From Nitrospira defluvii (GTDB lineage Bacteria; Nitrospirota; Nitrospiria; Nitrospirales; Nitrospiraceae): a stretch of DNA of 64,000 nt. A program made the translations under genes and the position numbers. Shown here one piece after another: positions 57,403-64,000 of this stretch. A model generated the notes under the pieces. That model saw nothing but the letters and a program-made list of their open reading frames with translations, searched no databases and was not told the origin of the DNA. The stretch is from assembly GCF_905220995.1 (NCBI RefSeq), contig NZ_CAJNBJ010000020.1, forward strand, positions 1-64,000, given 5' to 3'. Position 1 is the stretch's first letter. Each line of letters starts with the position of its first letter.

Positions 57403-57450
57403 GCGATCTCCTTTGGTGCCAGTGTGTGTCGCAGGGACTTCCCTGCGTTC

Positions 57451-57813
57451 CTATGAACGTACGACAGAGAACGTGGCTCCTCTGACCTGACAGGCATCGA
57501 TCATGTGTTTCGTCCCGCGCGACCGGCCATCCCAGAAAATCAGGATCAGATACGACGGCGCCTCGAGGGTTTCGTGGAGCATTGCAGAATTTCTGAGCAT
57601 ACCAGCTGATTTGCCATATCGGTCCCAGTCTGCCGGACGTCGGGACACGGGCACTCCGGCTGAACGTGCGGCTTCTTCTGCCCACGAGTCGACTCCCCTG
57701 GCACAGCCATGGATCAGACAATCGCCCGCACAGAACGACTTCCGCATCACGTCCATGATCAATTCCTTGGAGGGAAAGTCGCGACTACCCGATACGAGCA
57801 CGACTCGTTTCAC
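57451..57813 (-). CDS. YspA/SLOG-family protein (DUF2493-like)
   Basis: A 120-aa SLOG-domain protein: VVLVSGSRDF (about 4-13), HGCARGVDSWAEEAARSAGV (about 35-54) and a Rossmann-like end FWDGRSRGTKHMIDAC. The GSRDF and GCARGVDS motifs form the nucleotide-binding site typical of cpYpsA-like SLOG proteins, thought to bind or sense nucleotide signals. Common on plasmids and phages. AGGAGG upstream. Confidence 0.82.
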   Translation of the reverse strand: MKRVVLVSGSRDFPSKELIMDVMRKSFCAGDCLIHGCARGVDSWAEEAARSAGVPVSRRPADWDRYGKSAGMLRNSAMLHETLEAPSYLILIFWDGRSRGTKHMIDACQVRGATFSVVRS

Positions 57814-57874
57814 AGGACCTCCTCGAAGAGTTCAGCTGCGTAGAGCGTTTCTATGAGGCTTGGGTATCGACGGG

Positions 57875-58273
57875 TTAGGGCGTCGGCACGCGGTAATCTG
57901 TGGCCAGCTTCACCGGAGGGTAGGTGTACACCGTGGGCCAGGTGAGACGAATGGTGACCGTACAGATGCGAGTATAGCGATCATAGTGGTTCGTAATGTC
58001 GATGATCGGATCGGAGGTCGGGCGTACTGCCAGCGTCCTGAGCATGTGCGCGTGGCTTTTGGCGAGGGCTAGTTGAGCTTTGGGTAACGCCAGACGACAG
58101 GCGCGCGCCTGGTCCGACACGGGATAGCTCGCACCTTGTCCTTCGACAAACGGCATCTCTATGAGCGTGGGTTCGATGGTCGGGAGGGTGTTAGGGGTGA
58201 TCTCCTCCGCTTTCACAAGATTGGAATGAACCCCGAGAACGAGGATGAGCATCACAAGAGCGAGCATGCGCAT
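57875..58273 (-). CDS. Exported hypothetical protein
   Basis: A 132-aa protein with a Sec signal (MRMLALVMLILVLGVHSNLV, likely cut after KAE). GGGAGG precedes the ATG. The mature part has a helical centre and a beta-rich C-terminus (RICTVTIRLTWPTVYTYPPV). Family unknown; probably periplasmic. Confidence 0.6.
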   Translation of the reverse strand: MRMLALVMLILVLGVHSNLVKAEEITPNTLPTIEPTLIEMPFVEGQGASYPVSDQARACRLALPKAQLALAKSHAHMLRTLAVRPTSDPIIDITNHYDRYTRICTVTIRLTWPTVYTYPPVKLATDYRVPTP

Positions 58274-58335
58274 AACAGCCTCCCGACAGACGTGTTTTTA
58301 CAGCGTGATTCATGCGAGTGATCGTGCCGAGGCGG

Positions 58336-58357
58336 CCTGCCCGCGTAGCGGGCCTGG
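58336..58357. repeat. Dispersed hairpin repeat, copy 1
   Basis: CCTGCCCGCGTAGCGGGCCT: stem GCCCGC/GCGGGC with loop GTA. The same 20-bp unit with different loops occurs at 59265 and 62801, always between genes. Confidence 0.65.
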
Positions 58358-58413
58358 ACTGGAGGGGTCTGCCTCGAATTGGCGGTGGAGTCACTCAGCC
58401 ATCGACAGCTGTA

Positions 58414-59232
58414 TTACTGGCCAGGGGCAGGTGTCACCTGTGATTGGCGCAAGCGTGGAGGCAAAATGGAGAGTGGTAACTCTGGAAAAAAGACATGATT
58501 GGTGGCTGCGTGGCGCGCGAAGAAGTCAACGCGTGCATTACCGTACTCTCCGTTATGCGCCTGGATTTTGGTCCATGTGATGCGGACTCCGGAGGATGCC
58601 ACTCGCTCACGATAGCGTTGTGTCCGGACCGCATTGGTCCGCCACGTGCCGTTCGCCCAATGGGCGAGGCCGGTGTAGTCAAACCGAATCTCGATGTCCG
58701 TGCAGTCATGAGCCCGACACCATTCTAGGACCTGTTCGACCGCGTGACACTCCCCGGCCACGTTGCGAAGACTCAATGCGTCTGGGTGTGAGATGGAGCC
58801 GGCCTGGCCGTCGATGGATTGGCCCTCGCGCCAAATTTCGAAAGCCCAGCCAATGTGCGCGTTGTGGTCTTGCTCGCAATAGGAGCCATCGACGTAGGCA
58901 ACAGTCGATCCTGCTGCCTGTGTAATGGGAGCCACCAGAGGCATGGGGTGTGGGAGCTGCAGCGTATGAAACTCTTGGAGTAGCACATCGTACAAACCAT
59001 CCGGCCAGTTCTTGCCCTCCTTCACGAACGAGGTCTTGTCTTTGCCCACATAGAGGACCGCGTGCAGCGTGTGGGGAAGGGAGGGATGAGCGAGCGATAC
59101 CTTGTGACCGTAGTTAACTGGGGCACCGACGGTGGCCGTGTATCCGGACTGTGTTAGTCGACCGATGAATGTGTCGGCAAGCCGTCGAGCCTGCTCGCTT
59201 GCACGCTGGGCCTGGGTGTGGTGTGGGATCAT
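58414..59232 (-). CDS. RNase H-domain protein
   Basis: A 272-aa protein from ATG 59232, with AGGAGG 7 bp upstream. The first 120 residues are a helical/beta extension. The RNase HI core (about 120-260) has D in STVAYVDGSY, E in NVAGECHAVEQVLEWC, D in IEIRFDYTGLAHW and D in EYGNARVDFFAR, the DEDD set. It cuts RNA in RNA-DNA hybrids and may serve plasmid replication. It is longer than the 155-aa housekeeping enzyme because of the N-terminal domain. Confidence 0.85.
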   Translation of the reverse strand: MIPHHTQAQRASEQARRLADTFIGRLTQSGYTATVGAPVNYGHKVSLAHPSLPHTLHAVLYVGKDKTSFVKEGKNWPDGLYDVLLQEFHTLQLPHPMPLVAPITQAAGSTVAYVDGSYCEQDHNAHIGWAFEIWREGQSIDGQAGSISHPDALSLRNVAGECHAVEQVLEWCRAHDCTDIEIRFDYTGLAHWANGTWRTNAVRTQRYRERVASSGVRITWTKIQAHNGEYGNARVDFFARHAATNHVFFPELPLSILPPRLRQSQVTPAPGQ

Positions 59233-59263
59233 GGTGGACCTCCTGGGTGACACCTGACGATCA

Positions 59264-59283
59264 CCTGCCCGCGCAGCGGGCCT
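59264..59283. repeat. Dispersed hairpin repeat, copy 2
   Basis: CCTGCCCGCGCAGCGGGCCT: the same stem as copy 1 with loop GCA, 32 bp upstream of the RNase H start. Confidence 0.65.
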
Positions 59284-59300
59284 ATGGGGATGGCCGCATC

Positions 59301-59711
59301 TCACGGCAGCCGTGGAGCCACGGTCAGGGACGAATCGGCGTAGGGGCGGACATCACAGACGCACCCGGTGCCTTGAGCCTCGATCCACATGGAGAACTGG
59401 CCGGTCCCATCGCGGTCAAACCAGTAGAACAGTGGGGCTGCCAGAGTCTCCACGACAGTGTTCTCGAATTCATTGTGGAGAACGTTCACGATTTGTCTGG
59501 CGGTCCGGTAATTGACCGTGCGAGATCCGCCTACGGCATAGTCGCGGACATAGAAGCCGGTGGCGATGTTCACATCTTCGTCCACTAACTGAGTGTCTGA
59601 AGGTTCCTCTGGAATGGGCGGGATGGATTGGGACTGTGCCCAAGACATTTTGGTGACGACAAGCAGCAGGAAACAGAGGAGTCCGATCAGAAGCGGACGA
59701 GTAGAGTGCAT
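59301..59711 (-). CDS. Exported hypothetical protein
   Basis: A 136-aa protein with a Sec-type signal (MHSTRPLLIGLLCFLLLVVT, cleavage near SWAQS). Mature part: NIATGFYVRDYAVGGSRTVN, APLFYWFDRDGTGQFSMWIE, and Cys-Val-Cys near the end. Family unknown; probably periplasmic. Confidence 0.6.
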   Translation of the reverse strand: MHSTRPLLIGLLCFLLLVVTKMSWAQSQSIPPIPEEPSDTQLVDEDVNIATGFYVRDYAVGGSRTVNYRTARQIVNVLHNEFENTVVETLAAPLFYWFDRDGTGQFSMWIEAQGTGCVCDVRPYADSSLTVAPRLP

Positions 59712-59816
59712 AATCCCTCCGTCAGGAGGCCTGGGGTTAGGGTGGGGCGATCCAGACGCAGTGTGGGTTGATCACGAGAAGTTGCACAGTGGAGGCGTGA
59801 GACGGGTGTCTCGGCG

Positions 59817-60164
59817 TTAAGCGGCCGCCTGTGTCTTGGCGCGGCGCGATGACACGATTTGAATGCTGGACTGTGCTGCGGCCTCGTTACGTGCCCGTTC
59901 GATGAGCGTCCGCATATGAGGGGCAGTGGCGCGGTGGATTGTTAGCAGGTACTCCTCTGCACTCGCTGTTTTTCGGGTGATCGTGTACCCGCCCGTATCG
60001 GCCGTATCGTGCGGATTCTCGACGAGGTAGGTACACGAATGTGCGGAATACGGTTCCGGGGAATGACAATGATACCCGTAGGCACGGATGAGGGCAGTCA
60101 GAGCAATTCCCACACTCATGGGGCTCGGGAAGGTATACCGTTTAGCCGCAGCGGGTTTGGACAT
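59817..60164 (-). CDS. Hypothetical protein
   Basis: A 115-aa protein starting MSKPAAAKRYTFPSPMSVGI; GGAGG 7 bp before ATG 60164 decides the start over the upstream ATG at 60185. Beta segment SCTYLVENPHDTADTGGYTI, then a helical C-terminus. No family recognised. Confidence 0.58.
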   Translation of the reverse strand: MSKPAAAKRYTFPSPMSVGIALTALIRAYGYHCHSPEPYSAHSCTYLVENPHDTADTGGYTITRKTASAEEYLLTIHRATAPHMRTLIERARNEAAAQSSIQIVSSRRAKTQAAA

Positions 60165-60242
60165 ACACACCTCCATTAAGGTCATCGAGCGAGGACTCTG
60201 CCCGCAGGACCAGCAGGAGATTCCAGCCCCTGACGCGTGCGG

Positions 60243-60425
60243 TCAGGAGCGATGCCGATTGGGACGGTAGACAGGGGCGAGGTGTCGGAGTTCGAGGGAG
60301 AGTGGGTGGCGTTGATAGTGCCGTCGTCTTTTGTTGTGCAAGATTCGGCGGAGGAACGGGTGGCCGACACTGATTCCGACGAAGAGCCCGCAGATGATAA
60401 TCGCAAGGATCGGAGCGTTCTGCAT
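60243..60425 (-). CDS. Small single-pass membrane protein
   Basis: A 60-aa protein starting MQNAPILAIIICGLFVGISV; one transmembrane helix, then a basic tail (RRILHNKRRRHYQRHPLSLE). GGAG 7 bp before ATG 60425. Short, so moderate support. No family. Confidence 0.5.
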   Translation of the reverse strand: MQNAPILAIIICGLFVGISVGHPFLRRILHNKRRRHYQRHPLSLELRHLAPVYRPNRHRS

Positions 60426-60500
60426 AGTGGTCTCCAGAGCTAGGGGAAAGACCAAAGGTGGGAACGGGGAGGCGGTCAGGTGTGCAAGAAACTGCGCCGC

Positions 60501-61856
60501 TCAAAGCGTAGGGGATAGCACGATGTGCATCGAACGTGCTCGGGCCTCTTTGGGGTGTGTGATTAGGGTTTGCATAAAGTATCCGTACCCATCGCCACGC
60601 TGAACCAGTTTGCAGTATCGATACGAAATTCCTTGAATGAATTCTTTGCCGGTCCAAATGTTGAAGCTGCCTGAGACGCGTACTGCTACGCGCCCTTGGT
60701 AGGTTCCTGACTTCTTGCCCGAGGGCACGTTGGCCTTGACCAGATCCCCGGTTTGAAAGCCGTTGACTAGTTTGTGACGCATCAAGTGGCAACGCGGAAA
60801 GCCGTTTTTGCTGAGCCTGGTGCGCTGATATCTTCCGCGCCCCGTGCAGCGAAGCTCCAAGGTGTTTCGCTGCCAGCCCTTCAGCACGCTGAACTCGCCC
60901 ACACACGCTGCATCGAGGGCATGAGTCTTGGGCACATTGAGGCGCTGGCGGTTGTACTTCGTGAGACCACCCGAGGCCAACTCCACCGGTAGGCCGGTTG
61001 AGTGCAGCGCCTGGGCAAGAGCCCAGCGCGTTGTGTTGACCGCTGCCGCATCCTTGAGCGGGCGCTTGGCCTGGTCCTGTATACGGCGCAGTGTCTCGGG
61101 CTGGTGAGCCAGGAAGATTTCGATCGGCTGCGCAGCCTTCTTCTGGTTGCAACACTGGCACGCCAGCACCAGGTTGCTAATCCGGTTGCTGCCGCCCAGT
61201 GCCTTGGGTTGGAGGTGCTCAATTTGTAGCGGAGTGTCTTTGGCCTCGCAGTAAACGCACTGCCTGCCAAATTTTTCCAGCAGGTACTCTCGAACTTCGT
61301 AACCAGCCAGCGTGCCTTGCTGGTACTCGGTGCCGGAAATTTCTGGATTCTGCATCGCCTGCATGTCGAAGCGTACCAGTTCGCAACTGATGTCCTTGAT
61401 GGGGGCAAAGCGTTGAAGGCGTTTGACCCAGGCCAGCGTGGTATCTATGCGGTGCTGTAGGCTGGGTGGAAGCCAACCGGCAGAGCGAACGCGATTAAGA
61501 ATGCGGGGTGCGCGGTAGCGCAGGTTGCCTCTGCGCCGACGACGCATGTGACGGCGGGCTGTCAGTGACTCACTGATCTGGCGACCACGGTGCTGTAGCT
61601 CAAAAAGGCTCAGCACGGTAATAGAGGCTGGGGGCTGGTGCCGCACCAGCGCCATGCCCGTAGCCTTGCTGCCTGGATCGACTTTAAGGCGCACCGGCTG
61701 CACGATGGCTTCGGTGCGATTCTTAAGACGGATCACCAGAGGTACAGCGCGATGGACGACAGCCCGTCCTTCTTTGAGAAGTTGCCTGGCCCTGGCGGGG
61801 TGGCAGGGCATCAGTGTCTGTCCTTCTCTGTTCAACACAAAAACCTGTGATTGAAT
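60501..61856 (-). CDS. iscB: IscB, RNA-guided HNH/RuvC nuclease
   Basis: A 451-aa protein by the start used here; the ancestor-like group of Cas9. Parts in order: PLMP domain (FVLNREGQTLMPCHPARARQ), RuvC-I LKVDPGSKATGMAL (catalytic D60), an Arg-rich bridge helix (ARRHMRRRRRGNLRYRAPR), RuvC-II CELVRF (E159), HNH CVYC...QIEHLQPKALGG...CQCCN (His 214, four Cys for zinc), and RuvC-III KTHALDAACVG (H312, D315). All catalytic residues are present. The frame is open to 61982, but the SD AAAGGAG lies 7 bp before an ATT at 61856, so a non-AUG start (MQSQVFVLN) is likely. An ATG exists at 61901. No TnpA gene accompanies it. Confidence 0.9.
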   Translation of the reverse strand: MQSQVFVLNREGQTLMPCHPARARQLLKEGRAVVHRAVPLVIRLKNRTEAIVQPVRLKVDPGSKATGMALVRHQPPASITVLSLFELQHRGRQISESLTARRHMRRRRRGNLRYRAPRILNRVRSAGWLPPSLQHRIDTTLAWVKRLQRFAPIKDISCELVRFDMQAMQNPEISGTEYQQGTLAGYEVREYLLEKFGRQCVYCEAKDTPLQIEHLQPKALGGSNRISNLVLACQCCNQKKAAQPIEIFLAHQPETLRRIQDQAKRPLKDAAAVNTTRWALAQALHSTGLPVELASGGLTKYNRQRLNVPKTHALDAACVGEFSVLKGWQRNTLELRCTGRGRYQRTRLSKNGFPRCHLMRHKLVNGFQTGDLVKANVPSGKKSGTYQGRVAVRVSGSFNIWTGKEFIQGISYRYCKLVQRGDGYGYFMQTLITHPKEARARSMHIVLSPTL

Positions 61857-62150
61857 TGGATTACTCCTTTGTTCTCGCCTTTCGGCGGTGACGTGTGCCA
61901 TGCGGCACATCTCCCCTCGACCATGTTGCAACCCAGCGTGGATGGCGGGGCCGTTTCGTAGCCACCCGTGCCTTGTCTGCACCGCCGCCTTCGAGTGCCT
62001 GGGACTGAGGAAGCATCCCAGGGTCGGTTCTTTAGCTCTAGTTGCAACGTAGATTGGGACCTACCCATTCTTGATCTGGTCAACCTCGAGCTTGCCGGGA
62101 ATCCTTTCTGCAAGCTCCTTCCTTTAGGGGAGGGGCGGTTGACTACTCCT
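61857..62150 (-). ncRNA. Omega-RNA (HEARO) of IscB
   Basis: The 290 bp upstream of iscB on its strand show the compact folded pattern of HEARO RNA. Long-range stems GTCAACC (62143-62137) with GGTTGAC (62085-62079) and AGCTTGC (62116-62110) with GCAAGCT (62095-62089); a CCTGGGA/TCCCAGG hairpin; a duplicated GTTGCAAC; a GTGCC/GGCAC hairpin; and CGCC-GAAA-GGCG just before the ribosome site. The guide would lie at its 5' end, about 62147-62170. Ends are estimated. Confidence 0.8.
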
Positions 62151-62351
62151 TAGAGGGAAGCGGATTCCAACCCGCCTGGCTGCTTCAAAGCCTACCTTCC
62201 TGAACGCCTTACACTGAGAGGGATGATTCTGTTAGTCCGCAGAATCCACGGGCGACGATCGATGTGTGGGGATCGTCTACCCACATGGCCGGGACCGGGA
62301 CTCTGTCAGCGAGGGCCGATCTGAGTCCCGGTGGCAGGCCGACGCACTGTC
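62151..62351. other. Spacer between ssb and the iscB locus
   Basis: About 200 bp without a gene. It may hold the guide and end of the IscB element, and has GACGATC/GATCGTC (62251-62271) and the hairpin at 62294-62332. Confidence 0.45.
62294..62332 (-). terminator. Hairpin downstream of ssb
   Basis: ACCGGGACTC and GAGTCCCGGT form a perfect 10-bp stem with a 19-nt loop, 20 bp beyond the ssb stop. No T-run follows on the minus strand, so termination is only likely. Confidence 0.45.
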
Positions 62352-62735
62352 TTAATGATGCTTGCCCTCGCGGATCAGTTTGTACTCGAACGCGGCGACT
62401 TCCAAGGTGGACCGCTTGGTTTGTGTAGACTCATCAATCCATTCACGGTAGTCGAGGGTACCGAGGAGGAGAACCTGATCGCCCTTCCGTAAGGCATTGG
62501 CGAACTCTTCGGGCTTGTCGCCACGGTATGTAAACGGCACCCAGTTGGTCTTCTTGGCCGTTTGGCCATCCTTCACGTAGTTCCGGTGAGAGGCCAATGA
62601 GCCGGTAACGATTATCCGGCCAGAGGTTAACGCGACGATCTCGGGATTCTGGCCGAGCTGACCGGCGATCTCGATTTTATTGGTGTCGCGATACGGTTTC
62701 TTCATTTCCTGTGGAGTCTGGGTGGATGTATTCAT
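62352..62735 (-). CDS. ssb: Single-stranded DNA-binding protein
   Basis: A 127-aa SSB from ATG 62735 (AGGAGG 6 bp upstream); longer frames are chance. The OB-fold strands are readable: NKIEIAGQLGQNPEIVALTS, GRIIVTGSLASHRNY, NWVPFTYRGDKPEEFANALR, KGDQVLLLGTLDYREW and LEVAAFEYKLI. Lacks the long acidic tail of chromosomal SSB, so it may not recruit the usual partners. It probably assists plasmid replication. Confidence 0.85.
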   Translation of the reverse strand: MNTSTQTPQEMKKPYRDTNKIEIAGQLGQNPEIVALTSGRIIVTGSLASHRNYVKDGQTAKKTNWVPFTYRGDKPEEFANALRKGDQVLLLGTLDYREWIDESTQTKRSTLEVAAFEYKLIREGKHH

Positions 62736-62800
62736 AGTTACCTCCTGCACACGTGATTCGTTCAAGCACCCTATGTGCCTGAATCGTGACGCTGTGATGC

Positions 62801-62820
62801 CTGCCCGCTGCGCGGGCCTT
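62801..62820. repeat. Dispersed hairpin repeat, copy 3
   Basis: CTGCCCGCTGCGCGGGCCTT: stem GCCCGC/GCGGGC with loop TGC, upstream of ssb. Same unit as 58336 and 59264. Confidence 0.65.
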
Positions 62821-62889
62821 CGTGCGGCCTGGTGCGTTGTGCGGGTACGCGCTGTGGTGAATTGGTAGACGGAGTCATGGGGCCGTGTC

Positions 62890-63381
62890 TTACGTGGACG
62901 ATGACGGGCGAGCCGGTGCGATAAGGGAATGGATGATCTGTCGCTCCGGATGTTGATTGAAAGCTTCCTGCGGAATGTTGAGAAGTGCGAACACGCCGCA
63001 GGTGACGGGGTCGAGTTGATAGGCGCGACCTGGCCACCTGGTCTCGATCGTCTGTACGACATCCTTGATGGGATGCTGTGGATCGAGCACGAATAGGTGT
63101 TGTTCGGTTGGGGCGTGCAGTGAGAGGTGCCAGACTTGGCAGCGGTCTGGCGTCAAGTTGGTGGTCTCGTTGACGACAGGAAGAGAGAATTGCCGTGGGC
63201 ATAGGCCCTCGTGCAACAAATCCGTCGGTGGCTGCTTCTTGGCCAGAGCCTGCGTAATCTGGGCATAGATGCGTTGAGCACCTTGCGTCCACGAGGGGTG
63301 CGCGGGGAGGCCGAGAAAGGCGGCTTCCGATGCGCGTTTTTCATCATAGGTAAGCGGACGAGGAGTGGGTGAGGTGTCCAT
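62890..63381 (-). CDS. Hypothetical protein
   Basis: A 163-aa protein with AGGAGG 8 bp before ATG 63381. Mixed alpha/beta (RPLTYDEKRASEAAFLGLPA, EQHLFVLDPQHPIKDVVQTI). No family recognised. It lies between ssb and the helicase gene on the same strand. Confidence 0.6.
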   Translation of the reverse strand: MDTSPTPRPLTYDEKRASEAAFLGLPAHPSWTQGAQRIYAQITQALAKKQPPTDLLHEGLCPRQFSLPVVNETTNLTPDRCQVWHLSLHAPTEQHLFVLDPQHPIKDVVQTIETRWPGRAYQLDPVTCGVFALLNIPQEAFNQHPERQIIHSLIAPARPSSST

Positions 63382-63505
63382 GAGGGGCCTCCTATTGGAT
63401 GTGGGCGTGGCCGTTCATCGGATGGAGATAGACGTCGGTCACGAACACCGGCAGTTGTCATGCTGCCGGCGGAGAATGCGGCGGCCGTTGTGCGAGGGGT
63501 GTTGG

Positions 63506-64000
63506 CTAGGAGGCTTGGACGAGGGATGTGAGACGTGATGGCACGGGCTTGAGCTGTCCTCGCGAGGCGGTGGTACGTGCCAACACCCGGGAGAGGACTG
63601 CGTCCGATTCAATGGGACTGTCATGTAGCGAGAAGGTCATGGCCTGGAGAATGGTCGTCGCGTCGAGATGCAACCCATTGGCATTGGCTTCTTCGATGCA
63701 TTCCCACAGAATCGGCTGAGGCCCGTGCTGTAGGGTGGCGAGTGCCCCGTGATGTCCGATGACGATCAGTTTGCCTTTGGCCCGGGTCAGGGCGACATTT
63801 ATCAGTTTGTGCGGGGCCGCATCGTCATAGGCCCAGCCTAACATTGATCGGGTGGCATTCTCCGTCGTGACCGTATCGAAGATTACGACGTCGCTCTCCC
63901 GTCCCTGGAAACGGTGGATGGTGCCCACGCGCACCAGCTCATCCAGTTCTTCCAGGCGCAACAGTCGTTCGATGAGGTTGACCTGGGCGCGATAGGGACA
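63506..64000 (-). CDS. Superfamily 1 helicase, C-terminal part (runs off right edge)
   Basis: The last 164 residues of an AAA_12/DNA2-like helicase. Visible motifs: CPYRAQVNLIERLL (motif IV region), GTIHRFQGRESDVVIFDTV (motif V) and LINVALTRAKGKLIVIGHHG (motif VI), all characteristic. Motifs I-III lie outside the window. The tail after motif VI is short. Likely plasmid replication or repair; specific role unknown. Confidence 0.85.
   Translation of the reverse strand, partial: CPYRAQVNLIERLLRLEELDELVRVGTIHRFQGRESDVVIFDTVTTENATRSMLGWAYDDAAPHKLINVALTRAKGKLIVIGHHGALATLQHGPQPILWECIEEANANGLHLDATTILQAMTFSLHDSPIESDAVLSRVLARTTASRGQLKPVPSRLTSLVQAS

Noticed and set aside
60142-61161. 339-aa frame on the iscB strand in another register
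   Set aside because: It runs across the iscB gene, has low-complexity Pro/Ser/Arg content and no ribosome site.

Overview
The window reads as a large, low-copy plasmid or a recently integrated plasmid-like element from a Gram-negative bacterium of roughly 53-58% G+C. The mosaic and codon style would fit a Nitrospira-like or proteobacterial host, but nothing here fixes the taxon. No ribosomal or core metabolic genes are present. The right half carries an iteron origin with a DnaA box and RepA, ParAB with palindromic parS candidates, a second ParM/ParR-type partition pair, HipBA and plasmid-borne SSB. The left half is accessory cargo.

Layout. (1) 1-7.3 kb: a Tn7/Tn5053-like transposition module (TniA/TnsB, TniB/TnsC, two TniQ/TnsD proteins) with an IS3-family end abutting tniA 6 bp before its ATG, followed by an MbcA/Xre-type antitoxin-domain protein. 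(2) 7.3-16.8 kb, minus strand: a PIN-transmembrane-winged-helix protein and a type I restriction operon in which three accessory genes (DUF6978-like, DUF1828/1829, Abi_C) sit between hsdS and hsdR. (3) 16.9-19.2 kb: a helix-turn-helix island protein gene cut by a complete IS481 element; the target duplication and the missing C-terminal codons can both be read. (4) 19.6-37.7 kb: a G+C-rich seven-gene plus-strand operon in which every downstream start overlaps the preceding stop. It encodes an 80-aa protein, an M64-peptidase-like N-terminal domain, and five giant proteins (1017, 1151 with a DUF6603-like core, 1134, 1870 and 624 aa). I recognise conserved family motifs but no known function. This is the strongest candidate for an undescribed system.

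(5) 38-43.2 kb: two tyrosine recombinases (one lacking catalytic residues), a lipoprotein, a small membrane protein and a strong promoter inside a 12-bp inverted-repeat operator. (6) 43.2-48.2 kb: wHTH regulator, parS palindromes, parA-parB, iterons and repA. (7) 48.2-51.4 kb: hipBA with palindromic operators, and a LuxR regulator coupled to a retropepsin-like protease. (8) 52-53.2 kb: an IS3 element with a canonical frameshift heptamer. (9) 53.5-56.3 kb: parM-parR, a hypothetical protein and a YdjM/DUF457 membrane protein.

(10) 56.7-64 kb: a minus-strand series of small plasmid genes with strong AGGAGG-type ribosome sites (SLOG protein, RNase H, SSB, exported proteins, a superfamily 1 helicase running off the edge). 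It is interrupted by an IscB RNA-guided nuclease gene with an upstream omega-RNA/HEARO. The backbone genes ensure replication, segregation and retention; the cargo supplies defence and the unexplained giant operon.
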